Program-made: the position numbers and the translations under genes
NCBI GenBank assembly: GCA_036505015.1
Contig: DASXUC010000161.1
Location: 1 to 56,917 of the forward strand
Direction: 5' to 3'
Length of the DNA: 56,917 nucleotides
Source of the DNA: DASXUC01 sp036505015
Lineage (GTDB): Bacteria > Sysuimicrobiota > Sysuimicrobiia > Sysuimicrobiales > Kaftiobacteriaceae
The notes under the pieces: generated by a model
Told to the model about the DNA's origin: nothing
Database searches by the model: none
What the model saw: only the letters and a program-made list of their open reading frames with translations
Part shown: one piece after another, positions 34,352-43,323 of the stretch
Layout: each line of letters starts with the position of its first letter
How positions within the stretch are numbered: the stretch's first letter is position 1

Positions 34352-34530
34352 CGGGGTCTGTCGTGGCCCAGCAGAGCGGTGGCATCGAACGGGATGCGAC
34401 GCAACCGGTCCGCGTGCCGCCACAGGGCGTCCACCTCCGGAATCAGGCGCTCCAGATCGGCGTCGGGGATCTGGAGTCCCAACGCGGCGGCGAGCGCGCG
34501 GAGGGTGGCGATCGACGGCGGCTCGGTCAC
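34348..34530 (-). CDS. AtzG/GatC-like small amidase partner
   Basis: A 60-aa, wholly helical protein (TEPPSIATLRALAAALGLQIPDADLERLIPEVDALWRHADRLRRI). Size, composition and position directly upstream of an amidase fit the DUF4089/AtzG or GatC-like subunits that wrap around amidases. GTG overlaps the class V aminotransferase stop (GTGA) and its own stop overlaps the amidase start (ATGA), so three proteins are made in tight coupling. The family assignment is by pattern only. Confidence 0.65.
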   Translation of the reverse strand: MTEPPSIATLRALAAALGLQIPDADLERLIPEVDALWRHADRLRRIPFDATALLGHDRPR

Positions 34531-35684
34531 GTGATCCCGCTGCGCTGCAGTTCGGCGATCGCATCCAGCACGAGGTCGCAGTCCTCCAGCGTGTTGTAGA
34601 AGTACGGTGACAGCCGCACGATGCCCGGCCGGGAGTCGACGATGATGCTGCGTTCGGCCAGGGCGCCGACGACGGCCCGGGGGTCTTTGCGTGGAACGGT
34701 CACGATGCCGGCCAGATTCTCATCGCGGCCGGGAACGCGAGGCGCCAGGCCCCGTTCCCGCGCGCCGGCGACGACGTAGCGGACCAGTTCCACCTGCCGC
34801 GCGCGCAGCCGCTGCACGCCGATCTCGCTCACAATGTCCAGACCGGCACGGCCGGTATAGGTGGCCGCCACCGACGGCGTGCCGCCTTCGAAGCGTCTGG
34901 CATCCTCGGCGTAGGCGAAATGCCCCACGTCGAATGCGAACTGGTCGCGCGCGGCGAACCACCCGACGCTCAGCGGGTGCAGCGTCTCTGCCAGTTCCTT
35001 GCGCACGTACAGGTAGGCGACACCGGGACCGCCCAGCAGCCATTTCAGCCCCCCGCTCACCAGGAAATCCACGCCCGCCGCCTTCACGTCCACCGGCAGC
35101 TGGCCGATCGACTGGTAGGCGTCGATCAGGCAGTAGGCGCCGTGCGCGTGGGCGATGTGGGCCAGCGCGCCGAGATCCTGGACCGCGCCGCTGGTGAAGT
35201 AGACATGCGAGCCGACGACCAGCTGCGTCTTGTGGGTCACCACGCGCTCGTACAGATCCGGGGGGACCGTCAACCGGTCGGGGCTGACCAGCATCGCCAG
35301 GTCCACGCCGGCGGCGGTCTTCACCGACCACTGGTAGACCGTGGTGGGAAATTCCAGGTCGGTGAGGACCACCTGGGGCCGGGCACGATAGTCAAAGGCG
35401 CTGCTCACCGCGCTTAGCGCGGTGGTCACCGACGGGAACAGCGCGACCTCCCCCGGTTCGGCGCCGATCAGGGACGCGAACCGCCCGCGGAGTGCTCCGA
35501 TCTCGTCCCACCACGGACCGTACCAGGCCGCGGCGCCGGCGGCGTGCCACTGCTGGGCGAACGTTTGCATCGCCGCGGCCACGCGCGTCGACAGCGCGCC
35601 TAGTGAGCAGGTGTTGAAGTAGGTTTTCTGCTCGAAGATCGGAAATTCCCGGCGGTACGTCTCCCACGAAGTCGTCGACGCCAT
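34527..35684 (-). CDS. Class V aminotransferase-fold PLP enzyme (kynureninase/desulfurase-like)
   Basis: A 385-aa fold-type I PLP enzyme. FNTCSLGALSTRVAAAMQ is the N-terminal substrate segment, PSVTTALSAVSSAF the phosphate-binding turn, CLIDAYQSIGQLPVDVKAAGVDFLVSGGLKWLLGGPGVAYLYV contains the PLP-contacting Asp and Schiff-base Lys. RRFEGGTPSVAATYTG and the final IVRLSPYFYNTLEDCDLVLDAI are typical of class V proteins. It could be kynureninase, cysteine-desulfurase-like or isopenicillin-epimerase-like. The adjacent class I enzyme resembles kynurenine aminotransferases, but no dioxygenase is nearby. Confidence 0.85.
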   Translation of the reverse strand: MASTTSWETYRREFPIFEQKTYFNTCSLGALSTRVAAAMQTFAQQWHAAGAAAWYGPWWDEIGALRGRFASLIGAEPGEVALFPSVTTALSAVSSAFDYRARPQVVLTDLEFPTTVYQWSVKTAAGVDLAMLVSPDRLTVPPDLYERVVTHKTQLVVGSHVYFTSGAVQDLGALAHIAHAHGAYCLIDAYQSIGQLPVDVKAAGVDFLVSGGLKWLLGGPGVAYLYVRKELAETLHPLSVGWFAARDQFAFDVGHFAYAEDARRFEGGTPSVAATYTGRAGLDIVSEIGVQRLRARQVELVRYVVAGARERGLAPRVPGRDENLAGIVTVPRKDPRAVVGALAERSIIVDSRPGIVRLSPYFYNTLEDCDLVLDAIAELQRSGIT

Positions 35685-35707
35685 GCGACTGCCCGGTGCC
35701 TTCGAGC

Positions 35708-36892
35708 CTACGGCCGGCTGGGCGCGGCGAGCGCGCTCAGCCTCGTGCCGACCTCCGCCAGCGTCTCGTCTCGCTTGGGATACGCGAAGCGCACGTAGGC
35801 CCGCCCCATTGCCGGGTCGTGGAAGAAGCTGCCGCCCGGCACGGTGGCGACCCCGACGTCCTTCACCAGCATGTGGCTGAACGCGACATCGTCGAGGTCG
35901 GTCAGCGCGCTGATCCGGGCCATGACGTAATACGCACCGTATGGGGTCAGACAGTGAAACCCGGCCCGGCGCAGAATCTCGAGCATCAGATCGCGCTTGG
36001 CCTGATACATCGCCGCGGTCTGTGCGTAGTACTCGCGGGGAAACCGAAGCGCCACCACCCCCGCCTCCTGCAGCGGGGCCGCCGCCCCGACCGTGAGGAA
36101 GTCATGCACCCTACGGATCCCGGTGGTGATCTCCTCGTTCTTGATGATCGTCCAGCCCACGCGCCATCCGGTGACGCTGTAGGTCTTGCTGAGGCTGTTG
36201 ATCGTAATCGTGCGCTCTGCCATGCCGGGCAGCGAGGCGATGCTGATGTGGCGCCGCCCATCATAGATGAGGTGTTCGTAGACTTCGTCGGTGACCGCGA
36301 CTGCGTCATAGCGCTGACACAACTCAGCGATCAGTTCGAGCTCCGGCCGTGAGAACACCTTCCCGGTCGGGTTGTGCGGGGTATTGATGATGATCGCTTT
36401 TGTCCGCGGGGAGAACGCCGCGCGCAGCGCGCCGGGCTCAAACGCGCAGTCGGGGTCGGCGAGATCCAGCGCGACGTAGCGGGGCACGGCACCGGAGAGC
36501 AGCGCGTCGGGCCCGTAGTTCTCGTAGAATGGCTCGAAGATGATCACCTCCTCGCCCGGATTGACGATGGCCAGCAGCGCCGCCATCATCGCCTCGGTAG
36601 CGCCGCACGTCACGGTGACATGCTTGTGGGGGTCGACCGCGACACCGTTGAACCAGTCGAATTTCTCGGCGATGGCCGTGCGCAGGTCGGGGGCGCCCCA
36701 GGTAATGGCGTACTGGTTCACGCCGTCGCGCATCGCTTTGGCGGCGGCCTCGATCAGTGCGTCGGGAGCGGCGAAATTGGGGAACCCCTGTGCCAGGTTC
36801 ACGCCCCCGTAGAGGTTGTTGAGGCGGGTCATCTCGCGGATCACCGACTCCGTGAACAGCCCGACGCGGGTGGCGGTGTGTGATCCGTCCAC
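35708..36892 (-). CDS. Class I/II pyridoxal-phosphate aminotransferase
   Basis: A 394-aa aspartate-aminotransferase-fold enzyme close to the kynurenine/glutamine transaminase-YbdL group. Features are GVNLAQGFPNFAAPDALIEAAAKAM, NQYAITWGAPDLRTAIAEK, NTPHNPTGKVFSRPEL, AVTDEVYEHLIYDGRRHISIASLPGMAERTITINSLSKTYSVTGWRVGW with the PLP Lys, and a C-terminal Arg (YVRFAYPKRDETL). GTG start with AGGAG seven bases upstream. Probable donors are hydrophobic or sulfur amino acids; exact specificity is open. Confidence 0.9.
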   Translation of the reverse strand: MDGSHTATRVGLFTESVIREMTRLNNLYGGVNLAQGFPNFAAPDALIEAAAKAMRDGVNQYAITWGAPDLRTAIAEKFDWFNGVAVDPHKHVTVTCGATEAMMAALLAIVNPGEEVIIFEPFYENYGPDALLSGAVPRYVALDLADPDCAFEPGALRAAFSPRTKAIIINTPHNPTGKVFSRPELELIAELCQRYDAVAVTDEVYEHLIYDGRRHISIASLPGMAERTITINSLSKTYSVTGWRVGWTIIKNEEITTGIRRVHDFLTVGAAAPLQEAGVVALRFPREYYAQTAAMYQAKRDLMLEILRRAGFHCLTPYGAYYVMARISALTDLDDVAFSHMLVKDVGVATVPGGSFFHDPAMGRAYVRFAYPKRDETLAEVGTRLSALAAPSRP

Positions 36893-36922
36893 TCGAAAAC
36901 TCCTCTGTATGTCTTGGTGGGC

Positions 36923-37018
36923 CTTGTTGCGTCTTATTGCGTCTTACTGCGTCTCAAATCCTTTGCGACTGGTAACGCAAAGAGACGCAAGAAGACGCGA
37001 AGAGACGCGATAGGACGT
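36923..37018. repeat. Facing ATTGCGTCT / AAGACGCGA tandem arms upstream of the aminotransferase
   Basis: The left arm 36923-36954 holds three TTGCGTCTT nonamers; the right arm 36974-37018 holds AACGCAAAG, AGACGCAAG, AAGACGCGA, AGAGACGCG words, the approximate complement. The central 19 bases are unrelated. It separates the aminotransferase start from the stop of the SnoaL-like gene and would form a long imperfect hairpin in RNA. Confidence 0.85.
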
Positions 37019-37020
37019 CA

Positions 37021-37521
37021 TCAGCCAAGCAGTTGTTTCACCAGTTCGCGTGCGTCGTAATAGACGCGGTGGCGCACGATCTTGTCGCCGCGGAACTCCA
37101 GAAACATCGCGAAGTCATGCCGGTAGCCCCCACCGCCCCCGGCGAGGCGCCCGGGGATCCGCAGCTGCAGCGTCTTGTGGCGGCCGACGGAGGTCCCTTC
37201 CCCCGCCGCGGCGCGGCCGGCGATCAACACGGATCGGTACGTGCTCGTTTCCTCCCACTGCTCGAAGAACGCCCCGAACGCCCGGCGGATGCGCTCGAGC
37301 CCCCGCGCCGGCGGACTGGCGGGAAACTCGAGCACCGCATCCTGCGCATAGAACGCGAGCACCCGGTCCAGATCCCGTGCATTCAGCGCCGCGAGGTGGG
37401 CACTGATGAGTTCCCGGAGATGGGCGACCCCCGTCGTTCGTGGTTCGTCGTTCGTGGTTCGTCGTCTCGAAACCCCGCGTCGAGAAGCTCTCATCGGTAT
37501 CATCCCCGAACGATGATCCAC
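37021..37521 (-). CDS. SnoaL-like/NTF2-fold protein
   Basis: An alpha-beta cone protein; the conserved part reads HLRELISAHLAALNARDLDRVLAFYAQDAVLEFPAS, RAFGAFFEQWEETSTYRSVLIAGRAAAGEGTSV and HDFAMFLEFRGDKIVRHRVYYDARELVKQLL. Family members act as isomerases, hydrolases or simple binding proteins; nothing decides here. Starts at 37521 (GTG), 37503 or 37494 are all possible. In every case the first 20-30 residues (RRRTTNDEPRTTG) are encoded by the 14-nt tandem repeat at 37433-37466, an oddity discussed in the findings. Confidence 0.78.
   Translation of the reverse strand: MDHRSGMIPMRASRRGVSRRRTTNDEPRTTGVAHLRELISAHLAALNARDLDRVLAFYAQDAVLEFPASPPARGLERIRRAFGAFFEQWEETSTYRSVLIAGRAAAGEGTSVGRHKTLQLRIPGRLAGGGGGYRHDFAMFLEFRGDKIVRHRVYYDARELVKQLLG
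37433..37466. repeat. 14-nt tandem repeat GTCGTTCGTGGTTC x2.4
   Basis: Two perfect 14-nt units (37433-37446, 37447-37460) plus GTCGTC. On the minus strand the repeat encodes in frame the region before the first conserved helix of the SnoaL-like protein. No inverted partner arm is adjacent. Confidence 0.9.
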
Positions 37522-37537
37522 AATCGACGATCGTGTC

Positions 37538-39736
37538 CTAAGAGTGCAGGACCCGCTCCACGGTGTAGACTTCGGGGACCTTGCCCACCTTCTGGATCAC
37601 GGCGTGGAGCTGGGCGAGGTTGCGGATGTCGAGCACGATATTGATGACACCGATCTTGTCGCGGCGGACCCGGGCGTTCACCGAGACGACGTTGGTCTTG
37701 CTGTCGGCGATGGCGGCTAAGACGTCTTTCAGCAGGCCGACCCGATCAAACGCGGAGACTTCGACCTCGACCTGGTAGCTGCCCTCGGTGCCGGCCTCCC
37801 ATTCCACATCCATCAGCCGCTCGGGATGGGCGCGCAACGCCTTCACGTTGGGACAGTCGAAACGGTGAATGGTCACGCCGCGGCCGCGGGTCACGTACCC
37901 GATGATGCGATCGCCGGGCAGCGGCGTGCAACAGCGCGAGAATCGCATCAGCACATTGTCGGCGCCCCGGATCCGTACACCCCGGGTGGGCGCACTTACC
38001 GTGGGTACCGCGGGCGCGGCGGGGGCGTCTGCGGCGACGGCCTGCTCGCCGCGCAGCGCCTGCACGACCTGCAGCAGCGATACGTCGCCGTTGCCGACCG
38101 CGGCCAGCAGATCCTCATCGCTGCCAACGCTGAACTCCGGCGCCACCTCGCGAAGTTTCTCCGGCCGCATCAACGCCGCCACCGGACCGTAGCGGCGGAG
38201 TTCCTTCTCCAGGTGCTCCCGCCCCCGGGCGATGTTCTCGTCCCGGGCCTCCTTCTTGAACCACTGGCGAATCTTGGTGCGGGCATTGCTGGTCGACACG
38301 AAGTTCAGCCAGTCCCGGCTGGGACCGCCGGCCTTACTCGTGACGACTTCGACGATGTCGCCGGTGGTCAGCGGATGGGACAGCGGCACCAGCCGGCCGT
38401 TGACCTTTGCGCCTACGGTGCGGTGCCCGACATCGGTATGGATGCGGTAGGCGAAGTCGACCGGCGTGGCGCCGGCCGGCAGGTCCACGACGTCGCCTTT
38501 CGGGGTGAACACGAAGACCTCGTTTTGGAACAGATCGAGCCGGACGGACTGCACGAAGTCGCGGGCGTCCTGCAGCTCGGAGTGCCAGTCCAGCAGCTGG
38601 CGCAGCCAGGCGAGCTTCTGATCGAACTCGCGCTCCGCCGATTTCCCTTCCTTGTACTTCCAGTGCGCGGCAATGCCGTGCTCGGCCTCGTGGTGCATCT
38701 GCAGGGTCCGGAGCTGGACCTCCAGCGGCTCCCCTTCGTAGAGCACGGCGGTGTGGAGCGACTGGTAGCCGCTGGTCTTCGGATTGGCGATGTAGTCGTC
38801 GAACTCGCCGGGGATCGGCTTCCACAGCGAGTGCACCACGCCCAGGGCCGCGTAGCAGTCTTTCATGTCGTCGAGGATGACCCGCACCCCCAGCCGGTCG
38901 TAGACCCGGGCCACCGGCTGCCCCGCGTACTTCGGGCGCTGCATCTTCTGCCAGACGCTGAAAATGTGCTTCGGACGGCCGGTGATGCGGTCGCGGGAAA
39001 TCTTGATGCCGGCGCGGTTCAGCTCCCGGTATACGGTATCGCCGACCCGCTCCAGGAACTGCGCGCGTGTCGCTTCGGCCTCCACCAGCTGGCTCTTCAG
39101 CTCCTGGAAGGCCTCGGGCTGCAGGACCTGGAACGCGAGGTCCTCCAGCTCGCGCTGAATCCGGCTGATCCCCAGCCGTTCCGCCAGCGGGGCGTAGATG
39201 TCGAGGGTCTCCTGCGAGGTGCGCTTCTGCTTCCACTCCGGCAGGAAGCCGATGGTTTGCATGTTGTGCAGCCGGTCCGCGAGCTTGATCAACAAGATCC
39301 GGATGTCCGACGCCATGGCCAGAAACATCTTGCGCAGGTTCTCGGCCTGGCGTTCTTCGCGGTTCTTCCATTCGATGCGACCCAGCTTGGTGACGCCGTC
39401 AACGAGCGTCGCCACTTCAGGCCCGAAGCGGTCGCGCACTTCCTCCAGCGTCACCCCGGTGTCTTCGGCGACGTCGTGCAGCAAGGCGGCGGCCAGCGTG
39501 ACCGGGTCGAGGCGCAGGTCCGCCAGGGTGGAGGCTACGGCGACGGAGTGGTTGATGTACGGCTCGCCTGAGGCGCGGGTCTGTCCCTGATGCGCTGTGT
39601 CCGCGAACACATACGCATCGCGGATGATGTCGAGGTCGGCTTTTGGAAAGCGCTCGCGAGCCCTCGCGATCAGCGCCTGGATCTGGGGGGGCAGATCCTG
39701 GAAGCTCGCCTGCGTCCGTGACTGCAGCCACTTCAT
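37538..39736 (-). CDS. rel: Bifunctional (p)ppGpp synthetase/hydrolase
   Basis: Controls the stringent alarmone. The 732-aa Rel/SpoT protein has an HD hydrolase domain with the intact HDVAEDT motif and LADRLHNM, a synthetase domain with RVYDRLGVRVILDD and GEFDDYIANPKTSGYQSLHT, a TGS domain (VFVFTPKGDVVDLPAGATPVDFAYRIHTDVGHRTVGAKVNG), the CCTPLPGD conserved-Cys segment and a C-terminal ACT domain. Both activities therefore look intact. The ATG at 39736 overlaps the recJ stop as ATGA; a longer start would run into recJ. Confidence 0.95.
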   Translation of the reverse strand: MKWLQSRTQASFQDLPPQIQALIARARERFPKADLDIIRDAYVFADTAHQGQTRASGEPYINHSVAVASTLADLRLDPVTLAAALLHDVAEDTGVTLEEVRDRFGPEVATLVDGVTKLGRIEWKNREERQAENLRKMFLAMASDIRILLIKLADRLHNMQTIGFLPEWKQKRTSQETLDIYAPLAERLGISRIQRELEDLAFQVLQPEAFQELKSQLVEAEATRAQFLERVGDTVYRELNRAGIKISRDRITGRPKHIFSVWQKMQRPKYAGQPVARVYDRLGVRVILDDMKDCYAALGVVHSLWKPIPGEFDDYIANPKTSGYQSLHTAVLYEGEPLEVQLRTLQMHHEAEHGIAAHWKYKEGKSAEREFDQKLAWLRQLLDWHSELQDARDFVQSVRLDLFQNEVFVFTPKGDVVDLPAGATPVDFAYRIHTDVGHRTVGAKVNGRLVPLSHPLTTGDIVEVVTSKAGGPSRDWLNFVSTSNARTKIRQWFKKEARDENIARGREHLEKELRRYGPVAALMRPEKLREVAPEFSVGSDEDLLAAVGNGDVSLLQVVQALRGEQAVAADAPAAPAVPTVSAPTRGVRIRGADNVLMRFSRCCTPLPGDRIIGYVTRGRGVTIHRFDCPNVKALRAHPERLMDVEWEAGTEGSYQVEVEVSAFDRVGLLKDVLAAIADSKTNVVSVNARVRRDKIGVINIVLDIRNLAQLHAVIQKVGKVPEVYTVERVLHS

Positions 39737-42700
39737 ACGCCGGCAACCACCTTTAAGATGTCGGGCAGCGGCCCGAACGCCCACCGGGCGACGGCGTCGA
39801 GCGCGGCGGCCTGCCGCTGTCCTTCCGCGTAGCGCTGCGATGTCGCCAGTTCGCGCTTCACCTCGTCAGCCGGGAGGGTGATCCGCCAGCGCTCTCCGTC
39901 GTACTCCCGCTGGATCACGCCCGCCTCGGCCAGGATGTCCAAGCCGATTCCGACGGTGCGGCGGGAGAGGCCCGAGTCGTCCAGCGCCGGCATCAGCGGG
40001 CCGTCCGGCCAGGTCAAGGGCCCGCCGCCGCTGGACAGCGAGCGCACCGCACGGTAGATCGCGGCCAGTGCCTCACGGGGCGGATGGTGCTCATGCAGCT
40101 GCCCCCGCAGCACGGCCAGGTCCTCTCGCCGGTAGGCCAGCGTCACGGTGCTGTGCCGGCCGTCCAGGGCGCCCAGGCCCATCTGTTCGGCCAGGGTCGC
40201 CGTGTCCGGAGTGAGCCCGGCTACCACAACCTGCCGCACGTCCGGCGGCGCCACGTCCTCGGCAAAACCATCCGCCGCCACCAGCACCCGGATCTTCCCA
40301 TCAGCATACATCTGCTCGAGCACTTCACGCACCCGCAGGGGCAGCCCGCCGTGGTAATACGCCACCGCGGCCCCCGGGCCCGCCGGCGACGGACGGTCCG
40401 AGGGGTCCTGGCGCAACCGCGCGGCCAGTTCCACGGCTTCCTGGCGCGAAGAGACGAAGACGATGGTCTTCTCACCCCGTGCACTCACCTCAGCGCAGAT
40501 CTGCTCGCGGGTCACCGCACCGCGCCGGTCGACCAGCCGCACGCCCACGCGCACAAATGGGTCCACGATGATGCCCGCGGCCCCTCGATCCCACAACAGT
40601 AGAGGCGTCCCATCCTCCGGTGGACCCGCGGTGAACACCGCGGCCTGGGTAGCGCCGGTGTGGGCAAGCAAGTTTGGAAATGAATTGGCCTCCGGGGCGC
40701 CTTCCCCTTCGACGAGAAGGACCGCGGCCGGCAGTGGTTGGTGGGTCACGTACTCGAAGCTGGCGACAATGACATCGGCGGTTCCATGCTGCAGTGCTTC
40801 GAGGAGCCGCTGGCGCTCGCGGAACAGCAACGCGCCGTGCGCGCGGATACTGCGGATTCCCACCTGCATCAAGCGCGGCGTCAGCCGCTCGTGGAGGCGG
40901 TCGACCTGAGACTGCAGCGGCAGCGCAACCACGACGGGTCCCCTCCCGGCGATGACCGTCGCCGCCGCGCACAGTTCCATCACCGACATGCGCCCTCGCC
41001 CCGGCCCGAAGACCCCATGCACGGAGCGGCCGGACAGCACCGCATTGACGGCGGCCAGGTGCGGCTCACGCAGGCGGCGGCCGCGCAGCAGGTGCAGCCG
41101 CAGACGCTCCACGAGGTCCTCGGGTGAACGACCGGCCAGCGCCTTCCGCACGGCGAGGCCGGGCAGGTCCTCGTCCGCCCATCGCTCGATGCGCCGGATG
41201 TAGATGTTCAAACCGAACTGGCGGTCTCCACCGCCGGTGACCTGCGAGACCGTGGCGGCATAGCGCTCCCCGGCATCGAACGACGGCGCGAGCCGGGCGG
41301 CCAGGCGGGCGCTGAGGTATCCGACCTGGGCATCGGTGGCCGTACTGACCCGGATGGCGTGGGGATCGTGCGGGTTGTCCGGCTCGCGCGTCAGCAGCAG
41401 CGCGGCCCCCGGTGTGAGCGCGGCGACGCTGCTCTGCCGGTTATCGTAACTCACCCCCGCCACCTTGGTGTAGAAGGCCACGGCGTCTTCGATCCCCAGC
41501 GCGCCGTTGCTGAGGTAGTCGCCGGCGCGGGTGAACAGGCGCTCGATGAGCTGGCCGCTGTCCGTCAGGACCGTGTCCAGATCCAGGCCCGGCGTCTGAA
41601 GGTCGCGCAGGACCAGTTGGACCCGCGGCCGCTCGTCCCACCGATCGAGGCCGACCGTGAATGCCAAATCCAGACGCGCCTGGGTGAAGGCCAGCAGCTC
41701 GGACGCATCGCCCAGGCGGAACCCGATCGCCTCCCCATACCCCGCGCCATCGGTGATCCCGAGCTTCAAGTGCAGACCGTCTCCCAGCACCCGGGTCGTG
41801 ACCGCGCGGGCGCCGCGCACCGCAAAGACAGGCTCCGGGTTTCCTGCCCCGAACGGAGACAGGCGCTCCAGCTGCTGCGCGAACCCCTCGGTCAGTGTCT
41901 GCAGCGGGACTTCAGCCTCGATGGTCAGCGTGGGCACCAGCGCGTCCGGGGTGAGCCGGATGCCGGCCGCCCGGACGAAGCGGTCCGCGAACTCGGTGAT
42001 CCTTGCTGCTTCGATGGTCAGGCCGGCAGCCATGGCGTGGCCGCCGAAGCGCTGCAGCAGGTCCGCGCACTCGTTGAGAGTCTCGACGAGGTGCAGCCCC
42101 GCGATGCTGCGGCCCGAACCCTTCCCCACAGTCCCCTCGACGGCGATCATGATCACCGGCCGGTGGTACCGCTCCACAAGGTGCGACGCCACGATGCCGA
42201 TCACGCCGGCGTGCCATCCGTCGGCGGCCAGCACGATCGCCGCCCCGTCGGCCATGCGGCGTGACTCAATCTGCTGCACGGCCTCAGTGAGAATCTGCTC
42301 GTTCAGCGCCTGGCGATTTCGATTTTCCGCGTCGAGCTGCGCTGCGATCGTCTCCGCCTCGGCGGGATCCTCGGTGGTCAGCAGCCGTACCGCCACGGAG
42401 GCATCCCCCAGCCGGCCGGCGGCGTTGATCCGGGGCGCCAGGGAATAGCCGACATGGCGCGCGGTAATGGGGCCGGACAACTCCGCCGCGTGGATCAAGG
42501 CGGCCAGACCCAGCGCGGGGGCGGCCGTCATGCGCGCCAGTCCCCACCGCGCCAGGATGCGGTTGTCGCCGACCAGCGGCACGACGTCGGCGATCGTCCC
42601 CAATGCCGCCAGATCGAGCAGATCCTCGGGCAGTTCAGGCCGCCCCAGCCGTGAGCGCACGGCGCGGAGCACCTGGAAGGCCAGCCCCGCCGCGCAGTAT

Positions 42701-43278
42701 TCCGAAAACGTCGGGGGCGCATCGAGCCGTTTGGGGTCGACAATAGCGAAGGCCGGCGGGAGCACGGCCGGCGGCAGGTGGTGATCGACGACGATCACCT
42801 GCTGCCCCCTCGCCGCGGCGCGCGCAATCTCGTCGACCGCGCCGATGCCGCAGTCCACGGCGACGACCAGTCGTCCCCCGCCGGCGGCGAGGCGGGCCAG
42901 CGCCGCATCGTTCAGCCCGTACCCTTCCGAAAGTCTCGATGGGATGTAGAATGCGGCGCGCCCGCCCAGCTCAGTGAGCCCGCGCAGGAGGATGCTGGTG
43001 GCGGTGACGCCGTCGGCGTCGTAATCCCCGTAGACGGTGATCGGTTCGCGATCGCGTATGGCACCCGCGAGCCGGTCGGCGGCGGCATTCACATCGACCA
43101 GATCGTCGGGGGCGGTCAGCGCCCCGATCGAGACGTCGAGGAATTGCCCCGCGGCTTCGGGGGTGTCGTACCCGCGGTTGACCAACACCTGGGCCACGAT
43201 GGGATCGAGGTGGAGCGCCTCCGCCAGGGGGGTGGCGACCTCGGGCCGCCCTGGGGCCACGACCCAGCGCGGCGGCAT
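39733..43278 (-). CDS. recJ: RecJ exonuclease fused to a HIRAN domain and a degenerate RecQ-like helicase module
   Basis: The single reading frame gives 1181 aa, about twice usual RecJ. Residues 1-565 are RecJ (ssDNA-specific 5'-3' exonuclease): YGDYDADG (83-90), VDCG (141-144), VDHH (164-167) and DHHA1 FGGHAMAAG (411-419) look intact. Residues 600-695 match HIRAN, with REPDNPHDPHAIRV and GYLSARLAARL. Residues 740-1060 follow RecQ/SF2 order: AVNAVLSGRSVHGVFGPGRGRMS at the Walker A site but without the Lys, VEGEGAPE instead of DEAH, IVFVSSRQEAVELAARL, AYYHGGLPLRVREV and IRVLVAADGFAEDVAPPDVRQVVV. A winged-helix-like end follows (1095-1140). The helicase module is probably not an ATPase and may bind DNA. 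Coupled to rel by ATGA. Confidence 0.9.
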   Translation of the reverse strand: MPPRWVVAPGRPEVATPLAEALHLDPIVAQVLVNRGYDTPEAAGQFLDVSIGALTAPDDLVDVNAAADRLAGAIRDREPITVYGDYDADGVTATSILLRGLTELGGRAAFYIPSRLSEGYGLNDAALARLAAGGGRLVVAVDCGIGAVDEIARAAARGQQVIVVDHHLPPAVLPPAFAIVDPKRLDAPPTFSEYCAAGLAFQVLRAVRSRLGRPELPEDLLDLAALGTIADVVPLVGDNRILARWGLARMTAAPALGLAALIHAAELSGPITARHVGYSLAPRINAAGRLGDASVAVRLLTTEDPAEAETIAAQLDAENRNRQALNEQILTEAVQQIESRRMADGAAIVLAADGWHAGVIGIVASHLVERYHRPVIMIAVEGTVGKGSGRSIAGLHLVETLNECADLLQRFGGHAMAAGLTIEAARITEFADRFVRAAGIRLTPDALVPTLTIEAEVPLQTLTEGFAQQLERLSPFGAGNPEPVFAVRGARAVTTRVLGDGLHLKLGITDGAGYGEAIGFRLGDASELLAFTQARLDLAFTVGLDRWDERPRVQLVLRDLQTPGLDLDTVLTDSGQLIERLFTRAGDYLSNGALGIEDAVAFYTKVAGVSYDNRQSSVAALTPGAALLLTREPDNPHDPHAIRVSTATDAQVGYLSARLAARLAPSFDAGERYAATVSQVTGGGDRQFGLNIYIRRIERWADEDLPGLAVRKALAGRSPEDLVERLRLHLLRGRRLREPHLAAVNAVLSGRSVHGVFGPGRGRMSVMELCAAATVIAGRGPVVVALPLQSQVDRLHERLTPRLMQVGIRSIRAHGALLFRERQRLLEALQHGTADVIVASFEYVTHQPLPAAVLLVEGEGAPEANSFPNLLAHTGATQAAVFTAGPPEDGTPLLLWDRGAAGIIVDPFVRVGVRLVDRRGAVTREQICAEVSARGEKTIVFVSSRQEAVELAARLRQDPSDRPSPAGPGAAVAYYHGGLPLRVREVLEQMYADGKIRVLVAADGFAEDVAPPDVRQVVVAGLTPDTATLAEQMGLGALDGRHSTVTLAYRREDLAVLRGQLHEHHPPREALAAIYRAVRSLSSGGGPLTWPDGPLMPALDDSGLSRRTVGIGLDILAEAGVIQREYDGERWRITLPADEVKRELATSQRYAEGQRQAAALDAVARWAFGPLPDILKVVAGV

Positions 43279-43323
43279 CAGGATACCCGGCCGCCCAGTG
43301 GTGTGGAGACTGCAGATGACGCG

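Noticed and set aside
34351..34564. Longer amidase N-terminus
   Set aside because: It would overlap the whole AtzG-like frame; the ATGA junction at 34351 with a normal-length product is more convincing.
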